The notes under the pieces were generated by a model. That model had not been told where the DNA came from. It saw only the letters and a list, made by a program, of their open reading frames with translations, and made no database searches. DNA of 64,000 bases from Microcoleus sp036705565. GTDB lineage: Bacteria; Cyanobacteriota; Cyanobacteriia; Cyanobacteriales; Microcoleaceae. This document shows positions 52,643 to 60,036 of the stretch, in pieces. Location of the stretch: NCBI GenBank assembly GCA_036705565.1, contig JAUBUY010000001.1. One strand, written 5' to 3'. Within the stretch, counting starts at the first letter, position 1. Each line of letters opens with the position of its first letter. A program made the position numbers and the translations under genes.

Positions 52643-53773
52643 TTAGCCGCTGGTTAATTGAGTCCAATAGCGATCGTACACGTCTATAAATTTTCCTACC
52701 GGCGCAACACCTTCGCAATTTTTCAAAGTTGCCTCAGAAGGGAAAAGAATTTCATTTTCGCGGACTTCCGGCGTCAGCAAACTAAAAGCATCTTCCGAAG
52801 GAGTTGAGAAACTGAGCCGTTCTACTAAAGAAGCAGCGACATCCGCTTGCAGCATAAAGTTAATCCACTTATAAGCTGCTTCTGGATTGGGAGCACCTTT
52901 AGGAATTACTAAAGTGTCAGTCCACAGAGAAGAACCGCTTTTTGGCACAACATAGCGCAATTTGTCATTATCTGGAATTACCTCATTAGCATCAGAAGAA
53001 TAACACATAGCTACCTTCAAATCCCCCGTCAGCATTTGTGGCCGCCAAGCATCAGTGGTAAAAGATGCGATCGCCGGTTTGAGTTCAACCAACTTTTCAT
53101 AAGCTTGTTTCACTTGCTCTGGGTTCGTAGAATTGAGAGAATAGCCCAACATTCGCAACGCAGCACCCATAACTTCTCGAACATCATTTGCCAGCGTCAT
53201 TCGCCTTGCTAACTCCTGTTTGTGCTTCCACAAATAGTCCCAATCTTCAGGAGCTTCTTTGAGCTGTTCGCTGTTGTAAATTAAGCCTGTGGTTCCCCAA
53301 CTCACAGGGACGCTGTAGCGGTTTCCTGGGTCATAGACGGGGTTTTGGAACTGTTTTTTTAGCCGATCGAGTCCGCCCAAAATCGAGTGGTCTAATTGGC
53401 TCAACAGCCCCAGTTCCGTCATCTGAATCACCATGTAGTCAGACGGGTAAATGATGCTGTAGGCGCGGGCGCCACCGGCTTGAACTCTCGCCAGCATCGA
53501 CTCATTGGAGTCGAATACATCTGCGATGACGCGGATGCCTGTTTTTTCGGCAAAGCGATCGAGCAAAGCGTTATCGGTATAGCCGGCCCAAGTATAGATG
53601 AAAAGTTGGTCGGCAGAACCTTGGACGGGAGGAGCAGATTGCACGTCTGCAAGTCGCCAGCCGCAACTCGAAACAGCTAACCCGGAAATTGTCGCCGCCG
53701 AATTTTTTAGGAACTGACGGCGTGTAGAATTAGCCGGGAAAATCCTGGTAATTGGTAAGTTAGTCGGAGGCAC
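52643..53773 (-). CDS. potD: Spermidine/putrescine-binding protein PotD
   Basis: A 376-residue periplasmic substrate-binding protein starting at a GTG. A twin-arginine-like STRRQFLKNSAA and a lipobox-like AVSSC give a lipoprotein-type or Tat signal. The mature part has the PotD phrases YTWAGYTDNALLDRFAEKTGI, YSIIYPSDYMVIQMTELGLL, SVPVSWGTTGLIYNS and PEAAYKWINFMLQ. In the operon it lies between potA and potB. Spermidine or putrescine is expected but not proven. Confidence 0.9.
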   Translation of the reverse strand: MPPTNLPITRIFPANSTRRQFLKNSAATISGLAVSSCGWRLADVQSAPPVQGSADQLFIYTWAGYTDNALLDRFAEKTGIRVIADVFDSNESMLARVQAGGARAYSIIYPSDYMVIQMTELGLLSQLDHSILGGLDRLKKQFQNPVYDPGNRYSVPVSWGTTGLIYNSEQLKEAPEDWDYLWKHKQELARRMTLANDVREVMGAALRMLGYSLNSTNPEQVKQAYEKLVELKPAIASFTTDAWRPQMLTGDLKVAMCYSSDANEVIPDNDKLRYVVPKSGSSLWTDTLVIPKGAPNPEAAYKWINFMLQADVAASLVERLSFSTPSEDAFSLLTPEVRENEILFPSEATLKNCEGVAPVGKFIDVYDRYWTQLTSG

Positions 53774-53945
53774 AGTTCGATTTTAGATTTTAGATTTTAG
53801 ATTTTAGATTTGGAGATTGAAGATTGAAGATTGGGGAATTGGGAATTGGGAATTGGGAATTGTTCTATGTTATTTGTTAGGATAACCAACCACCAACAAA
53901 TAACCAATGACTAATGACTGATACCAACTACCAACGGCCAACTGA

Positions 53946-55076
53946 CTAATTCCGATCGCCCAAAGCGAGACAATCAGTAGTTCCCCAGTAAGCGTAAATC
54001 GGCGTGTGCGGGTCTGGGAAAGAACCGCCAGTATTTGGCTGGCGCACTGTAATTTTATCGCCCGAAGCCAACTCAACGACGTAATGAACGTGCGTGCCCA
54101 TGTACATAGTATTTTTGAGCCGCCCTTCAAAACAGTTGACCGACACTTCCGGCTGGTAGAGATTCAAATATACTTTTTCCGGCCGAACGCTGACAACAAC
54201 CGAGTCGCCTGTGACACCATTCCACATATCCGACTGCTGAACGATGATTTTCAGATTGGCTGATGTGCGAACTGTGATAGTCGATCGGTCGATCGATTCT
54301 ACCGTACCCGCAAACAAATTCGTATCGCCAATAAAATCCGCCACAAAAGCCGTCTGCGGACACTCATAAATTTCTTCAGGAGAGCCAATTTGCTCAATCC
54401 TGCCCTCGTGCATCACCGCAATCCGGTCAGACAGACTCATCGCCTCTTCTTGGTCGTGAGTCACCATCACAAAAGTCAAACCCAATTCTTGATGCAAATT
54501 CGACAGTTCCAACTGCATCTGCTTCCGCAACTTCAAATCCAGAGCACCCAGAGGTTCGTCCAACAGCAAAACCGCCGGTCGATTTACCAGAGCTCTCGCC
54601 AAAGCCACCCGCTGCTGCTGGCCGCCCGACATTTGACCGGGAAACCTGTTGGCGAAAGATTCCATTTTCACCAATTGCAAAACTTCCCGTACCCGTTCTT
54701 CAATTTCCGCTTTCCCCAGCTTTTTGATCCGCAATCCAAAAGCGATATTGTCCCAGACATTCATGTGTCCGAACAAAGCATAGCTTTGAAACACAGTATT
54801 TACCGGACGGCGGTAAGCTGGAGTGTTGGTCATCGACTGGCCGCGAATCATCAATTCGCCCGCCGAGGGAGTCTCGAACCCAGCGATTAAGCGCAGTGTC
54901 GTAGTCTTGCCGCAGCCACTGGGCCCGAGGATGCTAAAAAATTCTCCTTGGCGGATGTTGAGGTCAACTCCGCGGACTGCGGTTTCGCCGTTAAATACCT
55001 TAAAGACCTTGCGGAGTTCAACGTCAAGCGCTGTATCCGTTGCTGTCGTACCTTGGTTGAGTGCTGTCTGAAACAT
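53946..55076 (-). CDS. potA: Spermidine/putrescine ABC transporter ATPase PotA
   Basis: A 376-residue ATPase starting at ATG 55076 (MFQTALNQG), preceded by an AGGAAAGGG site; an alternative start at 55103 adds nine residues. It shows Walker A GPSGCGKTT, signature MSGGQQQR, Walker B LLLDEPLGALD, and HDQEEAMSLSDRIAVM, with a C-terminal TOBE domain (GDSVVVSVRPEKVYL). First gene of the potADBC operon, which spans 4.6 kb on the minus strand. Confidence 0.93.
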   Translation of the reverse strand: MFQTALNQGTTATDTALDVELRKVFKVFNGETAVRGVDLNIRQGEFFSILGPSGCGKTTTLRLIAGFETPSAGELMIRGQSMTNTPAYRRPVNTVFQSYALFGHMNVWDNIAFGLRIKKLGKAEIEERVREVLQLVKMESFANRFPGQMSGGQQQRVALARALVNRPAVLLLDEPLGALDLKLRKQMQLELSNLHQELGLTFVMVTHDQEEAMSLSDRIAVMHEGRIEQIGSPEEIYECPQTAFVADFIGDTNLFAGTVESIDRSTITVRTSANLKIIVQQSDMWNGVTGDSVVVSVRPEKVYLNLYQPEVSVNCFEGRLKNTMYMGTHVHYVVELASGDKITVRQPNTGGSFPDPHTPIYAYWGTTDCLALGDRN

Positions 55077-55205
55077 ATTCGCCCTTTCCTGGGGGTAATG
55101 CACGCCACTTAAATACAGTTTAAGTTTAGACTTTTCTGTATTTTAGGTGAGGAATGTTGGATGTAACAGGTTTTGGGATTTGTTCTTTAAATTCTATCCC
55201 AGAGC

Positions 55206-55308
55206 GCACCATTGTCAGCAACAGGCAAGATGCCTGTTCCACAAAGAGTAAATTTTATTGTGGAACAGGCATCTTGCCTGTTCATAAAAGCCTTATTGAG
55301 AATGGTGC
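55206..55308. mobile_element. MITE-like element with 24-bp internal hairpin
   Basis: GCACCATTGTCA (55206-55217) is inverted as TGAGAATGGTGC (55297-55308), one mismatch. Inside, a perfect 24-base arm (55221-55244, starting ACAGGCAAGATGCC) is inverted at 55258-55281. The ends resemble those of 44669-44793. Confidence 0.8.
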
Positions 55309-55331
55309 AACATCTCAGATCAACTGGGCAT

Positions 55332-55970
55332 CTATTTATTCTCAGGACTTGGCGTGGGAGAGGGTTTTTGCGGTTTCTCTGTTTTGGGTGCTTCTGCTTT
55401 TTTCCACTCTGACAAAGGTCGTTGGACGGCATTTTTAAAGTCAAAAGGCACTAGCAGCACGGGCAAATTTTGGGCGGAATTTTGAGGGGGCGCTTCCGGC
55501 GGATTGGCTTGAGCGTACAAGAAGCGGCCGCTAAAGTCTGTTTTGCCTAAAACTAGGCGGTGAGTTTCCTGGTTGTCCAGTTTTACTGTGACTGTAGCTT
55601 GGGGTTGGTCTAGACCGAATTCTGGCAGTTGAGCAGCAGTAGTATTAATCGTGCGATCGCTCTTTCCTGTTGCCAGCCTGTCTAGCAAAAAATCCACCGA
55701 TGCCTGACTCGCGTGTGCTTGCACTGGCAATTTCATTTCCCAGCTAGACTTGCCTCCTTTTGTAGCATAAACTCGCTCAAAAGTCAATATTTTTTCGGGA
55801 GTTTTGACTGTAAAGAATTGTACGCGATCGGAGTTAAAAGCAAAAATTTTCTGTTGTTCTTCCTTAGCAGCTTCCTGTTTAGGAGCCACTTGCATCTCGA
55901 ACAAAGCAACCAACCCAGTCATGCTAAGTGCGACGGCTATCAATACAAATGTATTTTTCTGCAATTTCAT
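55332..55970 (-). CDS. DUF4340 protein of the Gld-type ABC operon
   Basis: A 212-residue protein starting at ATG 55970 (MKLQKNTFVLIAVALSMTG), with one N-terminal membrane helix and a mainly extracytoplasmic domain (VQFFTVKTPEKILTFERV, LDQPQATVTVKLDNQETHRLVLGKTDFSGRFLYAQ), as in DUF4340. An earlier start at 56084 would only add translated CCCAATTC repeats. It ends with a Pro/Lys/Ser tail. DUF4340 proteins usually follow a GldG-like gene, as here, and are thought to work with these ABC systems in the cell envelope, role unknown. Confidence 0.85.
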   Translation of the reverse strand: MKLQKNTFVLIAVALSMTGLVALFEMQVAPKQEAAKEEQQKIFAFNSDRVQFFTVKTPEKILTFERVYATKGGKSSWEMKLPVQAHASQASVDFLLDRLATGKSDRTINTTAAQLPEFGLDQPQATVTVKLDNQETHRLVLGKTDFSGRFLYAQANPPEAPPQNSAQNLPVLLVPFDFKNAVQRPLSEWKKAEAPKTEKPQKPSPTPSPENK

Positions 55971-55974
55971 AGTA

Positions 55975-56037
55975 ACTGGGAATTGGGCATTGGGAATTGG
56001 GCATTGGGCATCGGGAATTGGGAATTGGGCATTGGGG
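55975..56037. repeat. AATTGGG-type repeats between DUF4340 and GldG-like genes
   Basis: Tandem GGGAATT, GGGCATT and GGGCATC units. Non-coding; they lie just upstream of the DUF4340 start codon in the operon. Confidence 0.75.
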
Positions 56038-56103
56038 AGTCTGTTATTAATAACAACTGACAACTGACAACTGTCAACTGACAACTGTCAACTGTCAACT
56101 AAC

Positions 56104-58134
56104 TTATCTTCTCTTCCACCAGATAGCGCCCCCAATTCCCAGTCCGAGTAAAGGCCAAATTAGCCAAGCTAAAACCAGCAATCCTACTTGGATAGCCGTC
56201 ATGTTAATGCGACGGTTAGTAGCTTTTTTCGGACTGATAGAAAAGCTTTGCTGGTCTGGTTTACTCAACCAACTGACTGAATTGAGAAACACGTCGCTAT
56301 TGAGTTGTTGGTCAAACCAACCGTTAGTCACAAATTGAGATGTGCCAATTACTACCATTCGCGATGTTTTTCTAGGAGTTGAAGGCGCAGAAGGAGTTGC
56401 GGTTGGACTGGGAGATGCTGTGGGAGATGCTGTGGGAGATGCTGCTGGTGTTGGCGAAGTCGTCGGTAATGCTGGAGGCGTTGCTTCTTGCGAGACAATC
56501 ACCGAATAGCTGATTGGGGAAGCTGTTGGCGAAGTTGTCGGCGATGGTGAATCTGTCGGCGATGGGGAATCTGTCGGCGATGGGGAAATTGTCGGTGAGG
56601 GTGAATCTATCGGTGAGGGTGAATCTGTCGGCGATGGTGAATCTATCGGCGATGGTAAATCTGTCGGCGATGGTGAATCTGTCGGCGATGGGGAAATTGT
56701 CGGTGAGGGTGAATCTATCGGTGAGGGTGAATCTGTCGGCGATGGGGAAATTGTCGGTGAGGGTGAATCTATCGGCGATGGGGAATCTGTCGGTGATGCT
56801 TGGGGTGAAGGCGAGGGTGAAGTAGGTGTTGGTGAAGGTGAGGGCTTTGAGGGAGTGCTGTCAGTGGTCGATCGAACTAAAGCTACACCTAATAATAGCG
56901 GGCCTTGTTTATCGGTCTTCTGATCGAACTCCAATTTCTTAGTCGTTAAATCGCTTTCCGCCCAACTTTCCTGACTCGTCCAAATCAGCGGTTTTGCCTC
57001 TATCCCTTCTACTGGCGAGTTTTCCAAAGCACGCGCAAACGGATAAAATGAAATGCCGTTGCCAAAACTTTGAGTAATCGGATGTTCGCCGTAGCGCCTG
57101 ACTGTGGGAACCGTGGGGCCCAGCCCAAATCTTTGACCAGTGCCCGAAGCATCGATGGCCAAACGGGCGTCTAGTTTTACGCCCCATTCTTCCAGCAATT
57201 TGCCCAATCCCGTATCAATTGCCGGGTCTACCATTAACAATAAACTGCCGCCGCGATCGAGATAAGCTCTTAGTGCTTTAATTTCTGTATCGGAAAACGG
57301 TTTGTCCTGGCCGGGAACGATTAAAGCATCTGCATCTTCTGGCACTTCTTTGCGTTCGGTCAAATTCAGGGTTTGGACGTTGTAGTATTTATCTTTCAAA
57401 GCTTTTTCAGCTTGCTGAATTCCGCCTTGACCTTCCTGTAGCGGGCGGGCTCCTTTGCCTTGCAAAAAGTAAACTCTAGCAACGCGAGTGCTCAGGATTT
57501 CTTCTAAGCCATTGGTAAGTTTTATCTCTGAAAGACCTTGATTTGGGTCGCTACCAAAAGCGGTGCCACCTTTTTGCAGTACCTGTTTTCTGTCGCCGGA
57601 TTGCAGGTAAACTTCTCCGATGCTAGTAATACTAAATTCCCGCGCTTTTCCAGGTTGGGTCTGCGGGTCAACAAACTCGAATTGGAACTTTTCGCCTCCC
57701 TCGCGTTTGTAGCTTTGCAGCAATTCTTTAATTTGGGGATTTTGGATGGGGTCAAATACCCAAACTTTGACTGTTTGTTGCAGGTTTCGCAGTATTTGTT
57801 GAGTCTGCGGCGCAAGGGTAAATTGTTGGCTTTCGGTTAAGTCGATGCGGACGGGATAGCGAACGGCTATGAAGTTAATTACTCCGAGTATCACAAAGAC
57901 GGCGAGGGTAGCAATCAGGGCGTTGGTGCTGGCTTGGGTGGAACGCTGCCCCCAAAAGCTTTGTTCGTAACTCAAATATAGCAGCCAAAGGGCGATCGTC
58001 ACTGCTCCGGCAATAACTAAACCGACTGTCAGCGGGTCCCATACTCCAGATACAAGTGCTGCTGTTACACCCGCTGCGATGAGGAGGGGGCCCAGCAAAA
58101 AAACGTATTTCCAATTTGTTTTCCTAATTTTCAT
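56104..58134 (-). CDS. GldG-like ABC-associated protein with Ser-Pro-rich segment
   Basis: A 676-residue protein starting at ATG 58134 (MKIRKTNWKYVFLL). Two N-terminal helices, a third (TNALIATLAVFVILGVINFIAVRY) and a large extracytoplasmic GldG-type domain (RIDLTESQQFTLAPQTQQIL, VWVFDPIQNPQIKELL, EDADALIVPGQDKPFSDTEIKALRAYLDRGGSLLLMVDP) precede a long low-complexity stretch made of six-residue units such as TDSPSP and IDSPSP. A final membrane helix closes the protein. The family is found with ABC ATPase and permease genes (Gld-type) and is named after gliding in Bacteroidetes; that function should not be assumed here. Confidence 0.85.
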   Translation of the reverse strand: MKIRKTNWKYVFLLGPLLIAAGVTAALVSGVWDPLTVGLVIAGAVTIALWLLYLSYEQSFWGQRSTQASTNALIATLAVFVILGVINFIAVRYPVRIDLTESQQFTLAPQTQQILRNLQQTVKVWVFDPIQNPQIKELLQSYKREGGEKFQFEFVDPQTQPGKAREFSITSIGEVYLQSGDRKQVLQKGGTAFGSDPNQGLSEIKLTNGLEEILSTRVARVYFLQGKGARPLQEGQGGIQQAEKALKDKYYNVQTLNLTERKEVPEDADALIVPGQDKPFSDTEIKALRAYLDRGGSLLLMVDPAIDTGLGKLLEEWGVKLDARLAIDASGTGQRFGLGPTVPTVRRYGEHPITQSFGNGISFYPFARALENSPVEGIEAKPLIWTSQESWAESDLTTKKLEFDQKTDKQGPLLLGVALVRSTTDSTPSKPSPSPTPTSPSPSPQASPTDSPSPIDSPSPTISPSPTDSPSPIDSPSPTISPSPTDSPSPTDLPSPIDSPSPTDSPSPIDSPSPTISPSPTDSPSPTDSPSPTTSPTASPISYSVIVSQEATPPALPTTSPTPAASPTASPTASPSPTATPSAPSTPRKTSRMVVIGTSQFVTNGWFDQQLNSDVFLNSVSWLSKPDQQSFSISPKKATNRRINMTAIQVGLLVLAWLIWPLLGLGIGGAIWWKRR
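56514..56825 (-). repeat. 18-bp tandem repeats coding Ser-Pro units
   Basis: Repeated GATTCACC(A/C)TC(A/G)CC-type units (six codons each) code for TDSPSP/IDSPSP/TISPSP. Likely to vary in copy number. Open frames on the other strand here are shadows. Confidence 0.85.
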
Positions 58135-58178
58135 AATGTAAATATTGAGTGACAAAATTATGGTTGAAGGATGTTATT

Positions 58179-59081
58179 CTATATCGCATTAGCCTGCAAC
58201 CATGCTGTTAAATCGGATGGCTTGTTGAAATCGATCACGGCATCTCCTAGTTCTTCTAATTCCTGTATACCTAATTGACGGATGCTGTTTTCAGTTTCCG
58301 GTTGTATTGTGCCTAATCGCTTCACTAGCTGACGCAATATTAACGAGAGTTGAGCGGCTTTTGTCACCTGTTCTCTTGCTACATCTATGGCAATCTGCTG
58401 GTCTAGAATCCACAGTTCTTGCTTCTGCAATTCATTTAATTCTTCCTGAGTGAAGTTTGCCTCGCTGGCAATTCTAAAAGCTTTCTGAATTTCGGGAACT
58501 GCACTGAGTGTTTCTGGTACTGTCTCCAGAGTGCTGGTCTTTTCGAGAAAGTAAATCCATTGATCTGCCGTTGTTTCTAATTCTGCTAATTCCTTGCTAA
58601 ATTTTGGCAGTTCGATAAATACTAATTCTATTTGAGTATCTGGACACTCAAACTGTTGCTCTTTTTCTTTGAAAACAAACCGTGACATAAATTCCGGCTG
58701 ATTTTCAAACATTTCAAAGTCGGCAATTTTTAAGGAAATTACTGTTTTTAGTCTTTCGTAGCGCTCTTTTCCTGTTAATTGTTGGCTGTAGCTTTTGGCA
58801 GCGTTGTACAAAACTCTGTTCCCAAAGGAAGGCACGTTGATCAGTTGAATTTCAACTAGGGCGATTCTGCCGCCGTTAATTGTGGCTTTGACATCTAGGT
58901 GTGTGTCTTGGGTTGCGAGAGTTTGAGGTTCTGGTTGGGATTCGATTATTTCTAAGTCTTCGATGACCGGCTGTGCTTCATAAAGGATGGCGTTTAAAAA
59001 ATTAATCAGGATGTCTTTGCTGTCGCTGGAACCGAATATTTTTTTGAACGCAAAGTCGATTTTGGGATTGATAAATCTCAT
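58179..59081 (-). CDS. Rpn-family recombination-promoting nuclease/putative transposase
   Basis: A 300-residue protein of the Rpn (PD-(D/E)xK nuclease) family: MRFINPKIDFAFKKIFGSSDSKDILINFLNAIL, then THLDVKATINGGRIALVEIQL with the D...ExQ active-site pattern, and VLYNAAKSYSQQLTGKERYERL. E. coli RpnA is a DNA nuclease that promotes recA-independent recombination. Cyanobacterial genomes hold many copies. It sits between the GldF-like and GldG-like genes of an ABC operon, in the same orientation, so it looks inserted there. No terminal repeats were found at its borders. Confidence 0.88.
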   Translation of the reverse strand: MRFINPKIDFAFKKIFGSSDSKDILINFLNAILYEAQPVIEDLEIIESQPEPQTLATQDTHLDVKATINGGRIALVEIQLINVPSFGNRVLYNAAKSYSQQLTGKERYERLKTVISLKIADFEMFENQPEFMSRFVFKEKEQQFECPDTQIELVFIELPKFSKELAELETTADQWIYFLEKTSTLETVPETLSAVPEIQKAFRIASEANFTQEELNELQKQELWILDQQIAIDVAREQVTKAAQLSLILRQLVKRLGTIQPETENSIRQLGIQELEELGDAVIDFNKPSDLTAWLQANAI

Positions 59082-59195
59082 TGTTTGAGGTATTTTGTAG
59101 AATGATTAACAGGGAAAAATAACCTTCCCTTTGCTCTTTACTTCTCTTTACTTTGGCAAAAATAACCTTCTCTGTCTCTGCCTTGTCTAGTGTTT

Positions 59196-59996
59196 TTAAG
59201 AACGCTGATATCGCAAGGCATCGATGGATTGGGCGGTCAGAAATACTCCTAAAATGATGTAACTGGCAAACATAATTAAACTGCTGGTATCGAAAACTCC
59301 CTTGACAAGATTGGTGTAATTTGTTAGGAGCGACAAATGTCCTAATGCTGTTCCGAAGGGGCCACCGATACTGACGGCGACTGCATCGATCACCCAGAGA
59401 AATAATACTAGAGTGAAGGTGAGGATGGCTGATAAAATTGTGCTGTCGGTGAGGGAGGAAATAAACATTCCGAGGGACAATACTCCTGCTGCTAGTAAGA
59501 TTAAGCCGCCGTGTCCTAGCAGAAGAACTCCGGGGGGTACGGGTGGGGTTGAGGAACTGAGGGCGATCGCCTCGCAGAACAGCAGGGGCAGCAACATTGT
59601 GGTATAAAATGTTAAAACTCCCAGGAGTTTGCCGGTAGCAACTGCCCAGTTTGTTAAGGGCGATGTGGCTAATAGTTCTAAGGTTCCACGTTTGCGTTCT
59701 TCTGCGTAAAGTCCCATTGAGAGTACGGGTAGTACGAACAAGGAAAGGGAACCCATGATTCGCAGGAAGAGTTGCAGGAATTCGTAGGCTACGTCGATGG
59801 GAGGTTCGGTAATTCCCATTTGGTCTCGCTGGCCGATTTGGGGAATTAACCCGTCGGGGGCGAGGAGGATGGCTATTAAAAAGTAGCCGGTGATTAGCCA
59901 AAAGACTGCTGCGATGGCATAGGCTAATGGCGATGCAAAATAGCTTTGTAGTTCTTTGCGGTAAATTGCGACAATATTACTAATCATTACTAACAT
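59196..59996 (-). CDS. GldF-like ABC transporter permease
   Basis: A 266-residue ABC-2 type permease with six helices (IAAVFWLITGYFLIAILL, LSLFVLPVLSMGLYAEERKRGTLE, and others). The phrase MGLYAEERKRGTLELLATSPL is the family signature of ABC-2/GldF permeases. It follows the ATPase gene by 40 bases and belongs with the GldG-like protein in one export-type complex. A second in-frame ATG at 59987 is a possible alternative start. Confidence 0.9.
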   Translation of the reverse strand: MLVMISNIVAIYRKELQSYFASPLAYAIAAVFWLITGYFLIAILLAPDGLIPQIGQRDQMGITEPPIDVAYEFLQLFLRIMGSLSLFVLPVLSMGLYAEERKRGTLELLATSPLTNWAVATGKLLGVLTFYTTMLLPLLFCEAIALSSSTPPVPPGVLLLGHGGLILLAAGVLSLGMFISSLTDSTILSAILTFTLVLFLWVIDAVAVSIGGPFGTALGHLSLLTNYTNLVKGVFDTSSLIMFASYIILGVFLTAQSIDALRYQRS

Positions 59997-60036
59997 TTAG
60001 GAATTGGGAATGGGTAATTGGGCATTGGTAATTGGT

